Counted from the stretch's first letter, positions 42,401 through 45,097 are shown. The stretch: 64,000 bases of DNA from Tretioscincus oriximinensis (GCA_022410635.1 JAJVDF010000232.1:895950-959949); one strand, 5' to 3'. Notes: generated by a model from the letters alone, not told the origin. Translations and numbers: made by a program.

Positions 42401-43025
42401 CCCCCTGCAGACGCAGCCCCTGTTGCCCTGGAGCAGTAAGCCTGATGGTGTAGCTGCTCGTGTGACTCAAGCNTAGGGGTGCGGAGGTGGCTCCCATCTT
42501 GCCTTGCTTCGCTCCCATCGGCTGCTAAACATTGTGCTCAAAGGAGAAAGGCAGCTAGGATACAAATGCTGGCCAGGACTGGGCAAGGACCGGAGGGGGA
42601 AGGAAGGACCGAATGTCACCCATATTAAAGGGCCGGGTCTGAACTGTGGGGGATCCGGTGGCAGAGCGTCTCCTTACCTCCGTATCTTTCTCGATCTCCA
42701 GACCAGCTTCCCTCAGGTTCTGCTCAAACACCTTCCTCTGCTCCCGTTTCTGCTCTTCGGTGGCACTGGAAGGGTCAAGGTCAGTTCCTTGAGTGCCTTG
42801 GCTGGGCGGTGGCTCCTGCGGGGGGCTTTTTGCAGATTCCCCGTTAGACACGACGGACAACGAGCCTGGCTGAAGGGAACTGTTGTCGGGCTGGGCGCTG
42901 GCCTGCCGATAGTGGTAAGCCAAGACGTAGTCCACCTTCCGCCTGCTGTCTCGGAAGTACATGCAGCCCNGGGAGGCCCCTTCATTGGCGCCCGCTTGGG
43001 CCCCATCTACGTAGTTGTTGATCAC
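320..43025 (-). CDS. ANO2: ANO2 gene, 21 coding exons (partial at both ends)
   Basis: Anoctamin-2 (TMEM16B) is a dimeric ten-helix calcium-activated chloride channel of the plasma membrane, known from olfactory cilia and photoreceptor terminals. Twenty-one exons on the minus strand splice into one uninterrupted frame of 2405 nt. All acceptors are AG and all donors GT except one GC (1315-1316). ANO2 is preferred over ANO1 because of VINNY..ANE near the N-terminus, [11 protein letters not shown], the string [25 protein letters not shown] after the glycosylation sites, and the VWF gene just upstream. Residues matching the calcium ligands are present: NNIFE (helix 6), PEYMEM (helix 7), IEVRLD (helix 8). 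The true 5' end and the C-terminal exon(s) are missing from what I could place. Introns are filled with repeats. A working gene is inferred from intact frames and splice phases. Confidence 0.96.
499..1146. other. ANO2 intron with C-rich tract and LINE/SINE-like tail
   Basis: About 640-790 is low-complexity C-rich sequence. From about 812 to 910, a stretch starting ATTTATATCCCGCCCACC and containing GGGCGGCTCACAATAC resembles the common 3' tail shared by reptile L2-like LINEs and their SINEs. No gene is seen. Confidence 0.4.
1147..1199 (-). CDS. ANO2: ANO2 exon 20 (53 bp): start of helix 8 region
   Basis: This short exon encodes [17 protein letters not shown], matching the anoctamin segment between the DAKKF motif and AFVI. 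Acceptor TTTTGCAG ends at 1200, donor GTGAGT begins at 1146. It starts with two bases that complete a Gly codon begun in the previous exon and ends on a codon boundary. It was found by splice-site and homology reading, because it is too short to stand out as an open frame. Confidence 0.93.
1315..1316 (-). other. GC 5' splice site of ANO2 exon 19
   Basis: On the minus strand the junction reads ATAG then GCGCGT. Codon phase (G joined to GA gives Gly, as in the family's KDIG-IW) fixes the boundary here. No GT lies within reach that would keep the frame. GC-AG introns are a known minor class, but they usually carry a strong GCAAGT. This one matches only in part, so a base error or a variant T to C is also possible. 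Confidence 0.7.
1317..1469 (-). CDS. ANO2: ANO2 exon 19: helix 7 and RLDAKK calcium-site motif
   Basis: Encodes [19 protein letters not shown] and then [30 protein letters not shown]. The E and D of IEVRLD correspond to the helix-8 calcium ligands E734/D738 of ANO1. Acceptor CCAG ends at 1470. The exon must end after ATAG at 1317 to join in phase with the next exon, which makes the donor GCGCGT, a GC instead of GT. The 11.5-kb intron upstream of this exon carries the retroviral element. Confidence 0.95.
1470..2214. other. ANO2 intron, unclassified
   Basis: A stretch around 1688-2035 beginning GGGGCGTAGCTACCATAG looks like a degraded interspersed repeat, but I cannot name the family. No exon or RNA gene is seen. 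Confidence 0.3.
2219..2648 (+). repeat. Left LTR (430 bp)
   Basis: Begins TGATATAGGCC and ends CCCACTACA. A TATA-like TGTATAAAAG lies at about 2502-2511 and an AATAAA-type signal near 2586-2592, spaced as U3/R of a retroviral LTR. Against the right LTR I count one clear substitution, one 2-bp indel and positions masked by N. Confidence 0.9.
2652..2669 (+). other. Primer-binding site, tRNA-Arg type
   Basis: TGGCGACCCAGATGGGAC starts 3 bases after the left LTR. It is the complement of the 3' end of a vertebrate tRNA-Arg (CCG-type) with CCA added, as I recall that tRNA, over 18 of 18 positions. Confidence 0.8.
4523..4684. mobile_element. hAT-type MITE nested in the retroviral element
   Basis: 162 bp with terminal inverted repeats CAGTAGTTCTCAAC and GTTGAGAACTACTC, flanked by the perfect 8-bp duplication ATTTAAAG (4515-4522, 4685-4692). 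The terminal sequence resembles the widespread Charlie-like hAT ends (CAGTGGTTCTCAA). It has no coding capacity. Confidence 0.88.
5018..5580 (-). mobile_element. CR1-B LINE 3' end, with nested 91-bp insertion
   Basis: Starts (3' end on this strand) with ATCATAGAATCATAGAGT, the inverted ATTCTATG terminal repeats of CR1. It continues through the C-terminal part of the reverse-transcriptase frame. Positions 5124-5214 are an insertion flanked by the 13-bp duplication TGTCCAGTCTCTG (5111-5123, 5215-5227). Confidence 0.88.
5124..5214. mobile_element. Short unclassified interspersed repeat inside CR1-B
   Basis: 91 bp with a 13-bp target duplication. It contains GACTAACATGGCTATTTCTC, a string that recurs in altered form at about 16216-16242. 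It is related by other segments to 49670-49760 and 50160-50240. This looks like the end of the repeat, common in reptiles, that carries ACTAACAYGGCTA. Family not assigned. Confidence 0.6.
5745..5905 (+). pseudogene. pol remnant (connection/RNase H start) of the retroviral element
   Basis: One frame from 5745 reads LPD, then [17 protein letters not shown]. This matches the start of the region after the reverse transcriptase in gammaretrovirus-like pol proteins (VDEK at 5778-5789). About 30 codons later a GWPGCLR-IAA block appears at 5869 in a different frame, so a frameshift lies between them. No catalytic YVDD-type block was located. The gene is dead in this copy. Confidence 0.6.
6288..6490. 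mobile_element. Possible mariner-like transposon remnant
   Basis: AGGGTGCTTNGGAAG on the left and TTTTTTGAAGCACCCT on the right form imperfect inverted ends. The interior read on the minus strand resembles the end of an IS630/mariner-type transposase reading frame, but I cannot confirm the family. Confidence 0.4.
8195..8660 (+). mobile_element. Highly diverged CR1-A fragment inside the retroviral element
   Basis: Collinear with the CR1-A copy at 59685-60180 (CTTGCTAGAATT..., AACAGAGGGTAGTA, TAGTGAAGTAGCCAAGTT), but with many substitutions and deletions. It is visibly older than the LTRs that enclose it. Confidence 0.7.
10503..10513 (+). other. Polypurine tract
   Basis: GAGTGGGGNAA directly precedes the right LTR, the expected place for plus-strand priming. 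Confidence 0.6.
10514..10941 (+). repeat. Right LTR (428 bp)
   Basis: Direct copy of 2219-2648, starting TGATATAGG and ending CCCACTACA, followed by the duplicated GAAG. It differs by loss of two A in the AATAAAAACC stretch and one substitution (AAATAAC for AAATAAA), apart from N positions. Confidence 0.9.
11224..11637 (-). mobile_element. CR1-A LINE 3' end
   Basis: Begins with repeated AAGAACATAAG units, then GAAGAGCCAT.CTGGATCAGG, the inverted 3' end of CR1-A. It runs back into the frame ending ...[20 protein letters not shown]. Confidence 0.9.
11733..12232 (+). mobile_element. CR1-B LINE 3' end
   Basis: Sense copy covering the C-terminal end of the reverse-transcriptase frame ([27 protein letters not shown]). 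It ends in CTATGATTCTATAATTCTA, the CR1 terminal repeats. Confidence 0.9.
12757..13004 (+). mobile_element. CR1-A LINE 3' end next to ANO2 exon 18
   Basis: Sense copy from TTTATGGGCACCAAGGGTA to TTCTTATGTTCTTATG. Its end lies about 25 bp inside the intron from the donor of ANO2 exon 18. Confidence 0.9.
13030..13178 (-). CDS. ANO2: ANO2 exon 18: cytoplasmic helix6-7 linker and helix-7 calcium ligands
   Basis: Encodes [10 protein letters not shown], a charged variable stretch ([16 protein letters not shown]), then [22 protein letters not shown]. The two E of PEYMEM match the helix-7 calcium ligands (E702/E705 in ANO1 numbering). Acceptor TTTCCAG ends at 13179, donor GTAAGA starts at 13029. It begins with the last base of a Pro codon and ends with the first base of an Ile codon, matching both neighbours. 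Confidence 0.95.
13179..14255. other. ANO2 intron with CR1-A remnant
   Basis: About 14000-14165 is a worn sense CR1-A 3' end (GGCAGGATTCCTG, TGGGCTGCCCAGGTGCAATT, GGTGGGCTCTGG). The rest, 13190-13990, shows no exon or recognisable element. Confidence 0.55.
14256..14356 (-). CDS. ANO2: ANO2 exon 17: helix 6 with calcium-binding NNIFE
   Basis: Encodes [20 protein letters not shown] and then [13 protein letters not shown], ending in CC of a Pro codon. The N and E of NNIFE correspond to the helix-6 calcium ligands N650/E654 of ANO1. Acceptor CCCTCAG ends at 14357, donor GTAGGT starts at 14255. Length is 101 bp. Confidence 0.95.
14963..15036 (+). mobile_element. CR1-B terminal fragment
   Basis: GGGGGCTGGACCCGATGACC through TCTATGATTCTATGATTCTT is the last ~70 bp of a sense CR1-B copy. 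Confidence 0.85.
15490..15547 (-). CDS. ANO2: ANO2 exon 16 (58 bp): helix 5-6 loop
   Basis: Encodes [19 protein letters not shown], preceded by the last base of an Arg codon. Acceptor TTTCAG ends at 15548, donor GTAATT begins at 15489. Both phases fit exon 15 (ending GR) and exon 17 (starting CAPGGC). Confidence 0.94.
15617..15815 (-). mobile_element. CR1-A 3' fragment
   Basis: Contains CACCTGGGTGGCCTGGAACA, AGGCAAAATCTTCACCTG and GGAGGCAGCATCAACACATC in the inverted CR1-A order. Degraded, with a run of C inside. Confidence 0.7.
16046..16157 (-). CDS. ANO2: ANO2 exon 15: helix 5
   Basis: Encodes [20 protein letters not shown] and [16 protein letters not shown] plus AG of an Arg codon. Donor GTAGGT starts at 16045. 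The acceptor GGTGGCAG ends at 16158. Only about ten bases further upstream lies the end of a CR1-A element, so the acceptor's pyrimidine tract is made of CR1 sequence. Confidence 0.95.
16168..16640 (-). mobile_element. CR1-A LINE, abutting ANO2 exon 15 acceptor
   Basis: Inverted CR1-A from AACATAAGAAGAGCCACTCC. A foreign bit at about 16212-16245 (AGTAACACGGCTATTTCTC) interrupts it. It continues back through ...[15 protein letters not shown] of the reverse-transcriptase frame and [11 protein letters not shown]. Confidence 0.88.
16685..16808. repeat. Fold-back (palindromic) element
   Basis: GGGAACTGCGTGAGAATC near 16697 pairs with GAGATTCTCATGCAGTTCCC ending near 16802. Inside it, ATGAGATGGTG pairs with CACCATCTCAT. 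Likely a MITE. Confidence 0.6.
17221..17413 (-). CDS. ANO2: ANO2 exon 14: helix 3 end, helix 4
   Basis: Encodes [20 protein letters not shown], then [20 protein letters not shown] and [15 protein letters not shown], plus G of a Glu codon. This is among the most conserved blocks of ANO1/ANO2. Acceptor TTTGCAG ends at 17414, donor GTAATG begins at 17220. Human ANO2 has ALSLNKATRSN where this copy has [10 protein letters not shown]. Confidence 0.96.
17986..18145. repeat. Compound microsatellite CACCAT/TCATTA/ACTATT
   Basis: (CACCAT)n from about 17992, then (TATCAT)n from 18077 and (ACTATT)n to 18145. Each block differs from the previous one by single base changes, so the array looks like one expanding tract that mutated stepwise. 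It lies in an ANO2 intron. The long His or Ser-Pro frames it produces are artefacts. Confidence 0.95.
18332..18406 (-). CDS. ANO2: ANO2 exon 13 (75 bp): acidic linker and start of helix 3
   Basis: Encodes [20 protein letters not shown] and SILFM. Acceptor TTTGCTAG ends at 18407, donor GTAACT starts at 18331. Both ends are on codon boundaries. The acidic start continues the first intracellular loop, the region that is alternatively spliced in ANO1. Confidence 0.94.
18777..19279. mobile_element. hAT-type MITE containing an assembly gap
   Basis: Ends CAGTGCTTTTTTTC and AAAAAAAGCCCTG are flanked by the perfect 8-bp duplication GCCCTAAT (18769-18776 and 19280-19287). The readable right part is extremely GC-rich (GGCGGC tracts) and holds an inner inverted repeat, CAGTACCGGCACC...TTTA at about 19092 and TAAATAAAAGGTGCCGG at about 19225. 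The GC-rich hairpin probably explains the 288-bp gap. Confidence 0.88.
18791..19078. other. Assembly gap (288 N)
   Basis: Unbroken run of N. Confidence 0.99.
19376..19459 (-). CDS. ANO2: ANO2 exon 12 (84 bp): variable part of first intracellular loop
   Basis: Encodes [10 protein letters not shown], then [18 protein letters not shown], equivalent to the human EHSRPEYETKVREKMLK segment. Acceptor TTTCAG ends at 19460, donor GTGGGA starts at 19375. Both boundaries are in phase 0, so the exon can be skipped without a frameshift. In ANO1 the equivalent exon is segment d, which is alternatively spliced. Confidence 0.93.
19684..19942 (+). mobile_element. tRNA-derived SINE
   Basis: Starts GAGAGCCAGTTTGGTGTATT. 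It has a box-B-like GGTTCAATTCC at about 19734, the body block TTTAGAACTCTCTCAGCCCC, then GGGTGGATATAAGTACAAAT and an AAATAAATA tail. Same family as 29183-29432. Confidence 0.85.
19943..20899. other. ANO2 intron, nothing recognised
   Basis: No exon, repeat family or RNA gene could be supported. Confidence 0.4.
20900..22290 (+). mobile_element. L1-type LINE 3' ends
   Basis: An open frame at 21221-21820 reads like the end of L1 ORF2: [20 protein letters not shown], then a C-W-x-G-C...H-x(3)-W-x-C knuckle (CWQGCQ...HIIWSC), then W-rich text. It is followed by an A-rich tail near 21975-21995. Purine-rich sequence before it may belong to the same copy. A second AT-rich L1-like tail ends near 22285. 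Confidence 0.75.
22470..22830. repeat. CATC microsatellite within unclassified interspersed repeat
   Basis: (CCAT)n runs from about 22558 to 22620. Around it, the string CTGAAGAAGTAGCCTTGCCT and three versions of GAAAGCT.....CCT..CTTTCTC..GTTGGTCT appear in tandem. These are pieces of the same unclassified repeat seen at 49670 and 50160. Confidence 0.7.
22850..22932 (-). CDS. ANO2: ANO2 exon 11: end of helix 2 and acidic stretch
   Basis: Encodes [20 protein letters not shown] and AGLEEEE, preceded by CC of an Ala codon. Acceptor CCTCCAG ends at 22933, donor GTAAGT starts at 22849. In mammals a four-residue microexon (ERAQ; EAVK in ANO1) can follow the EEEEE run. I could not locate one in the 3.4-kb intron behind this exon. 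Confidence 0.95.
23449..23829 (+). mobile_element. L1-type LINE 3' end with target duplication
   Basis: Flanked by ATGACCTCCAACT (23436-23448 and 23830-23842). Encodes the last residues of an L1-like ORF2 ([19 protein letters not shown], stop near 23690), then G-rich and T-rich 3' UTR and a poly(A) tail. Strongly 5'-truncated. Confidence 0.9.
23915..24299 (-). mobile_element. CR1 internal fragment (between endonuclease and reverse transcriptase)
   Basis: The minus strand encodes [20 protein letters not shown], then KTPVWLTSA and [15 protein letters not shown]. This is the spacer of a CR1 ORF2, not a host protein. Confidence 0.75.
24385..24545 (-). CDS. ANO2: ANO2 exon 10: Cys-rich extracellular loop and helix 2
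   Basis: Encodes [20 protein letters not shown], then [20 protein letters not shown] and [13 protein letters not shown] plus G. The five cysteines of the extracellular loop 1 (MCDQ, CPLC, CDYW, SACG) match the family. Acceptor CTCCCAG ends at 24546, donor GTGAGA begins at 24384. One N (24524) falls in the third base of CGN, so the residue is Arg whatever the base. Confidence 0.96.
24747..25136. mobile_element. hAT-type MITE
   Basis: Inverted ends CAGTGGCGGCTGG and CCAGCCGCCACTG with 8-bp flanks CCTCCAAT (24739-24746) and CCTCGAAT (25137-25144), one mismatch. No transposase frame. Confidence 0.85.
25333..26036 (-). mobile_element. Three partial CR1-B tails separated by CT-rich tracts
   Basis: Pieces at about 25333-25500, 25572-25742 and 25830-26036 each contain the CR1-B order GGAT(T)C...ACCATCCC...TTCCAG(C/T)GAAGG...CTCCTGTGG. 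Between them lie (CCTT/CCCTCC)n tracts at about 25500-25560 and 25740-25830. The last piece ends about 50 bp from the donor of ANO2 exon 9. Confidence 0.85.
26088..26222 (-). CDS. ANO2: ANO2 exon 9: helix 1
   Basis: Encodes [20 protein letters not shown], then [20 protein letters not shown] and NDVP. The hydrophobic [16 protein letters not shown] is transmembrane helix 1. Acceptor TTTTCAG ends at 26223, donor GTAAGA begins at 26087. Starts with the last base of an Arg codon and ends with AG of a Ser codon. Confidence 0.96.
26449..27935 (-). mobile_element. CR1-B LINE, 5'-truncated, with reverse transcriptase domain
   Basis: The minus strand encodes a reverse transcriptase from [19 protein letters not shown], through [41 protein letters not shown] and the catalytic FADD box at about 27290-27302, to [15 protein letters not shown]. 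After about 26945 the frame is broken. The 3' end at 26449 carries the inverted ATAGAATCATAGAATCA terminal repeats. Longest CR1-B copy in the window. Confidence 0.94.
27936..28745. other. ANO2 intron, partly fold-back-like repeat, otherwise unclear
   Basis: TAGACTATGGCAGGCCCC at about 27941-27958 belongs to the dispersed palindromic family. The remainder, including GCGCATGCGCACAATGCGCA near 28057, is not identified. No exon seen. Confidence 0.4.
28746..29475 (-). mobile_element. CR1-A LINE 3' end, split by a SINE
   Basis: Inverted CR1-A from AAATAAGAAGAGCCCTG to ATACTTCAATCAG at 29182. It resumes at about 29433 with ACCTCTCTCAAAAGCCATC. The break is filled by the SINE at 29183-29432. Confidence 0.88.
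29183..29432 (+). mobile_element. tRNA-derived SINE inserted in CR1-A
   Basis: Box A-like TAGTGGTTAGAGTG (about 29197), box B GGTTCGATTC (29235-29244), common body TTTAGAACTCTCTCAGCCCC, tail with AAATAAATAAATG. The flanking AATCAG appears on both sides as a short duplication. Confidence 0.88.
29476..29891. other. ANO2 intron, nothing recognised
   Basis: Apparently single-copy sequence without exon-like signals. Confidence 0.4.
29892..29956 (-). CDS. ANO2: ANO2 exon 8 (65 bp): pre-helix-1 segment
   Basis: Encodes [20 protein letters not shown] and I, plus AG of an Arg codon. Acceptor CCACAG ends at 29957, donor GTAACC starts at 29891. The motif [16 protein letters not shown] is diagnostic for ANO1/ANO2 and reads as ANO2 (FQ where ANO1 has YQ). 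Confidence 0.95.
29957..31080. other. ANO2 intron, no clear elements
   Basis: A C-run at about 30133-30142 and a CTT/CCT-rich tract near 30655-30695 are the only distinct features. No coding signal seen. Confidence 0.4.
31081..31310 (+). mobile_element. tRNA-derived SINE, worn copy
   Basis: GGCGTAATGGTTAGAATGCT resembles the box A part. AACTCTCTCAGCCCCACCCA and TTGTGGAGGAAGCAACAAAG are the family body. It ends with TTGTTGTTGCTG-type tail repeats. Confidence 0.75.
31311..31904. other. ANO2 intron, nothing recognised
   Basis: A short array of CCCCTGGT/TCCCCTGGT units lies near 31380-31410. No gene is supported. Confidence 0.4.
31905..32862 (-). mobile_element. CR1-A LINE fragment with reverse transcriptase domain
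   Basis: The minus strand encodes the N-terminal half of a CR1 reverse transcriptase: [52 protein letters not shown]. After a short N-rich break (32390-32400) it continues [35 protein letters not shown] and the FADD box. It lacks the usual 3' terminal repeats here, so it is truncated at both ends. Confidence 0.93.
33026..33067 (-). CDS. ANO2: ANO2 exon 7 (42 bp microexon)
   Basis: Encodes [14 protein letters not shown]. Acceptor TTTTTCCCCAG ends at 33068, donor GTAAAA starts at 33025. Phase 0 at both ends. It sits exactly between exon 6 (ending YPLHD) and exon 8 (starting LLY), as in human ANO2 (GEYDSPEDDMNDRK). Sequence identity is modest, but place, length and phase agree. Confidence 0.9.
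33068..34354. other. ANO2 intron, no named element
   Basis: A block at about 33170-33420 (ATTTGCATGTCC, ATTTGCATCATG, GGGCGCC-like words) may be an old repeat. The rest looks single-copy. No exon seen. Confidence 0.35.
34355..34410 (-). CDS. ANO2: ANO2 exon 6 (56 bp)
   Basis: Encodes [18 protein letters not shown], with two leading bases that complete a Gly codon from exon 5. Acceptor TTTTCTTAG ends at 34411, donor GTAAGT starts at 34354. Corresponds to the human INSLIANNIYEAAYPLHD. Confidence 0.94.
34570..35075 (-). mobile_element. CR1-A LINE tails with embedded fold-back fragment
   Basis: Two inverted CR1-A tails (34577- and 34712-) with a piece of the palindromic family between them (CACATGCAAGTATAG ... 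TACTAGCATGTGGATGGCAG, about 34652-34711). The second runs back to TTATCCATCCGGTGCATAAT. Confidence 0.8.
35291..35975 (-). mobile_element. CR1-B LINE 3' end
   Basis: Inverted from CAGAATCATGGAATCCCAG. It carries the C-terminal frame ([31 protein letters not shown]), then further 5' codons with deletions. Confidence 0.9.
36090..36141 (-). CDS. ANO2: ANO2 exon 5 (52 bp)
   Basis: Encodes [17 protein letters not shown] plus G. Acceptor CATGCAG ends at 36142, donor GTAAGT begins at 36089. A run of 14 C begins only eight bases into the intron on the sense strand. Matches human [18 protein letters not shown] in place and phase. Confidence 0.94.
36321..36375 (-). CDS. ANO2: ANO2 exon 4 (55 bp)
   Basis: Encodes [18 protein letters not shown] after the last base of a Leu codon. 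Acceptor TCTGAAG ends at 36376, donor GTAAGT starts at 36320. Ends in phase 0 and joins VHEILKR of exon 5. Identical to the family core [12 protein letters not shown]. Confidence 0.95.
36495..36660. repeat. Fold-back element with perfect 35-bp arms
   Basis: 36539-36573 and 36578-36612 are perfect inverted copies with a 4-base loop ATTC. The core words are CCACCCACATGCCAGTG and GCCATAGACTACACTGGC. Outer flanks also pair imperfectly (GAGCCTTGTTCTGGGTTAT with ATAACAAGACTC). Member of a family also seen near 46.3, 48.2 and 61.6 kb. Confidence 0.92.
36784..37405 (-). mobile_element. CR1-A LINE 3' end
   Basis: Inverted from CATAAGAACATAAGAAGAGC. It includes the conserved end of the frame up to the sequence for VQFWSPHL. 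Confidence 0.92.
37599..37911 (-). mobile_element. CR1-A LINE 3' end next to ANO2 exon 3
   Basis: Inverted from ATAAGAACATAAGAACATAA, truncated at AGGAAGTAAA. Its truncated end lies about 47 bp into the intron from the donor of exon 3. Almost identical to the copies at 11224 and (inverse) 54700-54895. Confidence 0.93.
37959..38110 (-). CDS. ANO2: ANO2 exon 3 (152 bp): cytoplasmic N-terminal domain
   Basis: Encodes [20 protein letters not shown], a variable stretch, then [15 protein letters not shown] plus TT of a Leu codon. Acceptor GTTCCAG ends at 38111, donor GTGAGT starts at 37958. [10 protein letters not shown] is conserved with human ANO2. The middle ([18 protein letters not shown]) is more like ANO1 in length and composition. 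Confidence 0.95.
38146..38497 (-). mobile_element. CR1-A 3' fragment with palindromic-family insertion
   Basis: Inverted tail (GAACATCAGAAAGAGGAGCC..., later CCCTGCAAATGGCATTTCAG and GGATCAAGACATCCATCCTA). A second partial tail starts at about 38305. Between them lies CAGTACAGACTATGAGAGGC...CACTAGCATATAGATGGCAG. Confidence 0.75.
38765..39225 (-). mobile_element. CR1-A LINE with internal deletion
   Basis: Inverted 3' end from AGAACCTAAGAGGAACCCTG to about 39065. It then jumps directly to a more 5' part of the ORF (TTACCTTTGCAGAAACTTTC ... AACACTTTACCTGGAACTGA). Confidence 0.8.
39262..39447. repeat. TTCTCC/CTCCTTC pyrimidine tract
   Basis: About 185 bp of nearly pure C/T on the plus strand, about 70 bp from the donor of ANO2 exon 2. 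Confidence 0.92.
39517..39615 (-). CDS. ANO2: ANO2 exon 2 (99 bp)
   Basis: Encodes [20 protein letters not shown] and [13 protein letters not shown]. Acceptor TTTCAG ends at 39616, donor GTAAGA starts at 39516, both in phase 0. Matches human [31 protein letters not shown]. Confidence 0.96.
39616..40387. other. ANO2 intron, fragments of interspersed repeats
   Basis: At about 40070-40150 the words CCCCACTAAGCCTTA and CAGAATAAGGCTCAGGGG form the outer ends of the palindromic family without its core. At about 40180-40240 GTAGACACGTCAACTTCTTC belongs to the unclassified repeat of 49.7 kb. No exon seen. Confidence 0.45.
40388..40800 (+). mobile_element. tRNA-derived SINE with expanded AAAAAG tail
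   Basis: TGGCGCAGTGGCTAAGG (40391-40407) is box A-like. The body has GAGCGCCTTCCACTAGCCTG and GTAGCTCCAGCCAACCC. From 40509 to 40722 it becomes (AAAAAG)n then (AAG)n. After the array comes TCCTTATATCCTGCTTTTCT...CAAAGCGGCTTACAAGG, an L2-like LINE tail. A shorter copy of the SINE is at 46880-46985. Confidence 0.8.
40900..41218 (-). mobile_element. CR1-A LINE fragment
   Basis: Inverted copy of the late ORF: GAGAGAGAAAATAGTTTTTC, ATCCCATGCATGATTTTGTA, GGTGACCAGAATTGGACACA. Lacks the terminal repeats. Confidence 0.85.
41495..42165. mobile_element. CR1-A fragments in both orientations
   Basis: About 41503-41660 is sense (GATCTGATTGAAGTGTATAA, TCTATCACACGACACAAGGA). About 41704-42165 is an inverted tail, with a palindromic-family piece at 41808-41875. 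Confidence 0.7.
42240..42350. repeat. LINE/SINE 3' tail-like repeat
   Basis: TTTATTTATACTTATGCTTC...AAAGATCTCAGGGCAGCCAG...AAAAACAGTACAAAATTAAC resembles the L2-type/SINE tail also seen at 812 and 59330. Confidence 0.5.
42678..43025 (-). CDS. ANO2: ANO2 exon 1 of 21 placed (348 bp): N-terminal cytoplasmic domain
   Basis: Encodes 116 residues from [18 protein letters not shown] through [19 protein letters not shown], a long variable linker (SLSVVSNGE retained), to [16 protein letters not shown]. Acceptor CCTTGTAG ends at 43026, donor GTAAGG starts at 42677, both in phase 0. VINNY is found at the same place in human ANO2 (VINNYLDANEP), preceded there by a further ~69 residues. An upstream coding exon must therefore exist. 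Length and composition of the linker ([10 protein letters not shown]) are lineage-specific. Confidence 0.94.
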
Positions 43026-43087
43026 CTACAAGGAAGATCAAAGGGAGTCATTAGAACGATCCACAGGCACCCGGGACAGAAGCTCCT

Positions 43088-43388
43088 GCTAGGAAAGTAT
43101 TTTTTCACCCAGAGGGCTTGTGGAATTGACTTCCAGAGGAACAGCCTGGATAGCTTTTAGGATTAGACAAGTTTATGGGTATAAATAGCTATCATCGGAT
43201 GCTGCCTCCAGGATGGAGAAACAGACAAACTTCCTGAAGTACCACTGGCAGGGAGTGGAGAACAGGTGAAGATTTTTCCTTCTTCTGCTTGAGATGCCCA
43301 GGGGCAATGGGTGGGCCACGAGGTGAGACAGAAGGCTGGACGACTTGGGCTCTGGCGCCATTCAGCAGGGCTTCTCTTGTGACCTGCC
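43088..43388 (+). mobile_element. CR1-A LINE 3' end
   Basis: Sense copy from TGCTAGGAAAGTATTTTTTC to TTCTCTTGTGACC, followed by TGCATGCTAGTATAGACTAT, a palindromic-family scrap. Confidence 0.82.
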
Positions 43389-44249
43389 ACCTGCATGCTA
43401 GTATAGACTATGGCAGGCCAAATGACCACCCGGAATGAGGAAGTGGGGGATTGTCGGTAGGCTGCATCTCACAGGCAGCAGAACAAACCGATGGGTTTTT
43501 TAAAAAACGTTTTGGAGAGATCATTGATCATTCTTTATCAATTCACAATATGGGGATTTGGTCCTAACTTAGCCAAAGTTGGTTTCAGAGGCCTGTGGGA
43601 ATTCCTGTCTTTGGGAAATCTGCTTGAAATGTGCCTAGGGGCCCCAGGAATATCTCTGCACCATACTAGCTGGGACTGACCAGATGTCCAGAATGCCATA
43701 GATGACCATAAGGCTGTCAGCCCTGAGAAGGGTAAAGGGAGGACGGAGACACCCTGGAGCCTAGAAGCCAGGGAGGGGAAAGGCAAAGCAAGAGCTTGAC
43801 ATGGAACACCAGTGGCAAGGAAAGGGGACCTATTCTGATTGGCTGCTCATTAACTGCTGAGTAGTAATAATGGTTCATTGATGGGGGAACAGATAAAAAG
43901 CTTTGCCTGGCTTTGTTCTGGGCCTCCTCAATGCCATGTGAACACAATGCCGCATCCTTCGGTGTTCAGCCACCCAGGAGCTTCTTAGGAAGATGTAAAA
44001 GAACCTTAATAAACTCCTGCCATAAAGATCCCTTGGCTCCACTCATCAATGGAAGGGAAACAATAAAGAGGTAACATTTGCCCCTTCAGTTTCATTCACT
44101 ACACAGTAAAAGAGGTCTCCAAATAAACTAAAAAGAGTTGGAGTCTTTACCCCTGGGATGCCTCACCACTCCTATCAATGTTAAGGTTGCCATAATTCAA
44201 GAATCCAAAGCCAGGACACAATTTATGGCCCTGGTCGCCTCCCTTCTCA
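43389..44249. other. Upstream ANO2 region, nothing recognised
   Basis: No exon with matching phase and no named repeat. Confidence 0.35.
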
Positions 44250-44765
44250 TAAGAACGTAAGAACATCAGAGGAGCCCTGCTGAATCGGGCCCGAGCTCAT
44301 GTAGTCCATCCTTCTGTCTCACACAGAAGGCACCTGGGCAGTCTGAACGGAAGGAGGCAAGATGTTCACCTGTTCTCGATGCCCTGCAAGTGGTACTTCA
44401 AGAATCCTGCCTGTTGCTCCATAAGAACATAAGAACATAAGAAGAGCCATCCTGGATCAGGCCACAGCCCATCAAGTCCAGCCTTCTGTGTCACATAGAG
44501 GCCCACCAGATGCACCTGGGCAGTCCAAACAGAGGAAAGCAAAATATGCTCCTGTTCATGACTCCCTGCAAATGGTATCTCAGGAGTCCTGCCTGTTGCT
44601 CCATCCCAGAGGTAGCATCAAGATATCCATCCTAGTAGCTATTGATACCCTTGGTGTCCATGAACTTGTCTAACCCTGTCTTAAAGCTATCCAGGCTGCA
44701 ACCTACCACCTGTTCTAGAAGTAAATTCCACAGGCCAATGACCCTCGTGCGAAAAAATACCTTCC
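44250..44765 (-). mobile_element. Two CR1-A tails in tandem
   Basis: A worn inverted tail (44250-44420) is interrupted by a fresh one starting ATAAGAACATAAGAACATAA at 44421. The older copy stops at GTTGCTCC, so the younger one inserted into it. Confidence 0.85.
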
Positions 44766-45097
44766 TTTGTTTGTCCTCAAGTCTCCAGTGCAAGATGCCA
44801 GCTGTCCTCACTTGGACTGCTTATGTCTTCAGAGGCCGCGGAGTGAAGGAGCACTTAGAAGGGCTCTATCCAGACTCCTTCCCCTTTGAGTGGGATTTAC
44901 CTCGATGTAGCAGGAAAGAGCCTGTGTCATCCTGGTCATCAGCCTAGGCGCGCATGATTCCCTTCGTGCTTTGCACCCTTGCAATCTCCCAAGACTTCCT
45001 CTTCTCACCACGAGGTGCTGCCTTTTCTTCCAGAAATTTCCTGCTGTCCTTGATGCTTCTGAACATTCATGGCCATTAGAAACCCTTAACAGTCCTT

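Noticed and set aside
320..43025. Calling the gene ANO1
   Set aside because: N-terminal VINNY...ANE, VLAYHYR, IEVRLD...RRPDAV, GTQPE and the neighbouring VWF gene favour ANO2, although a few segments (exon 7, middle of exon 3) look ANO1-like.
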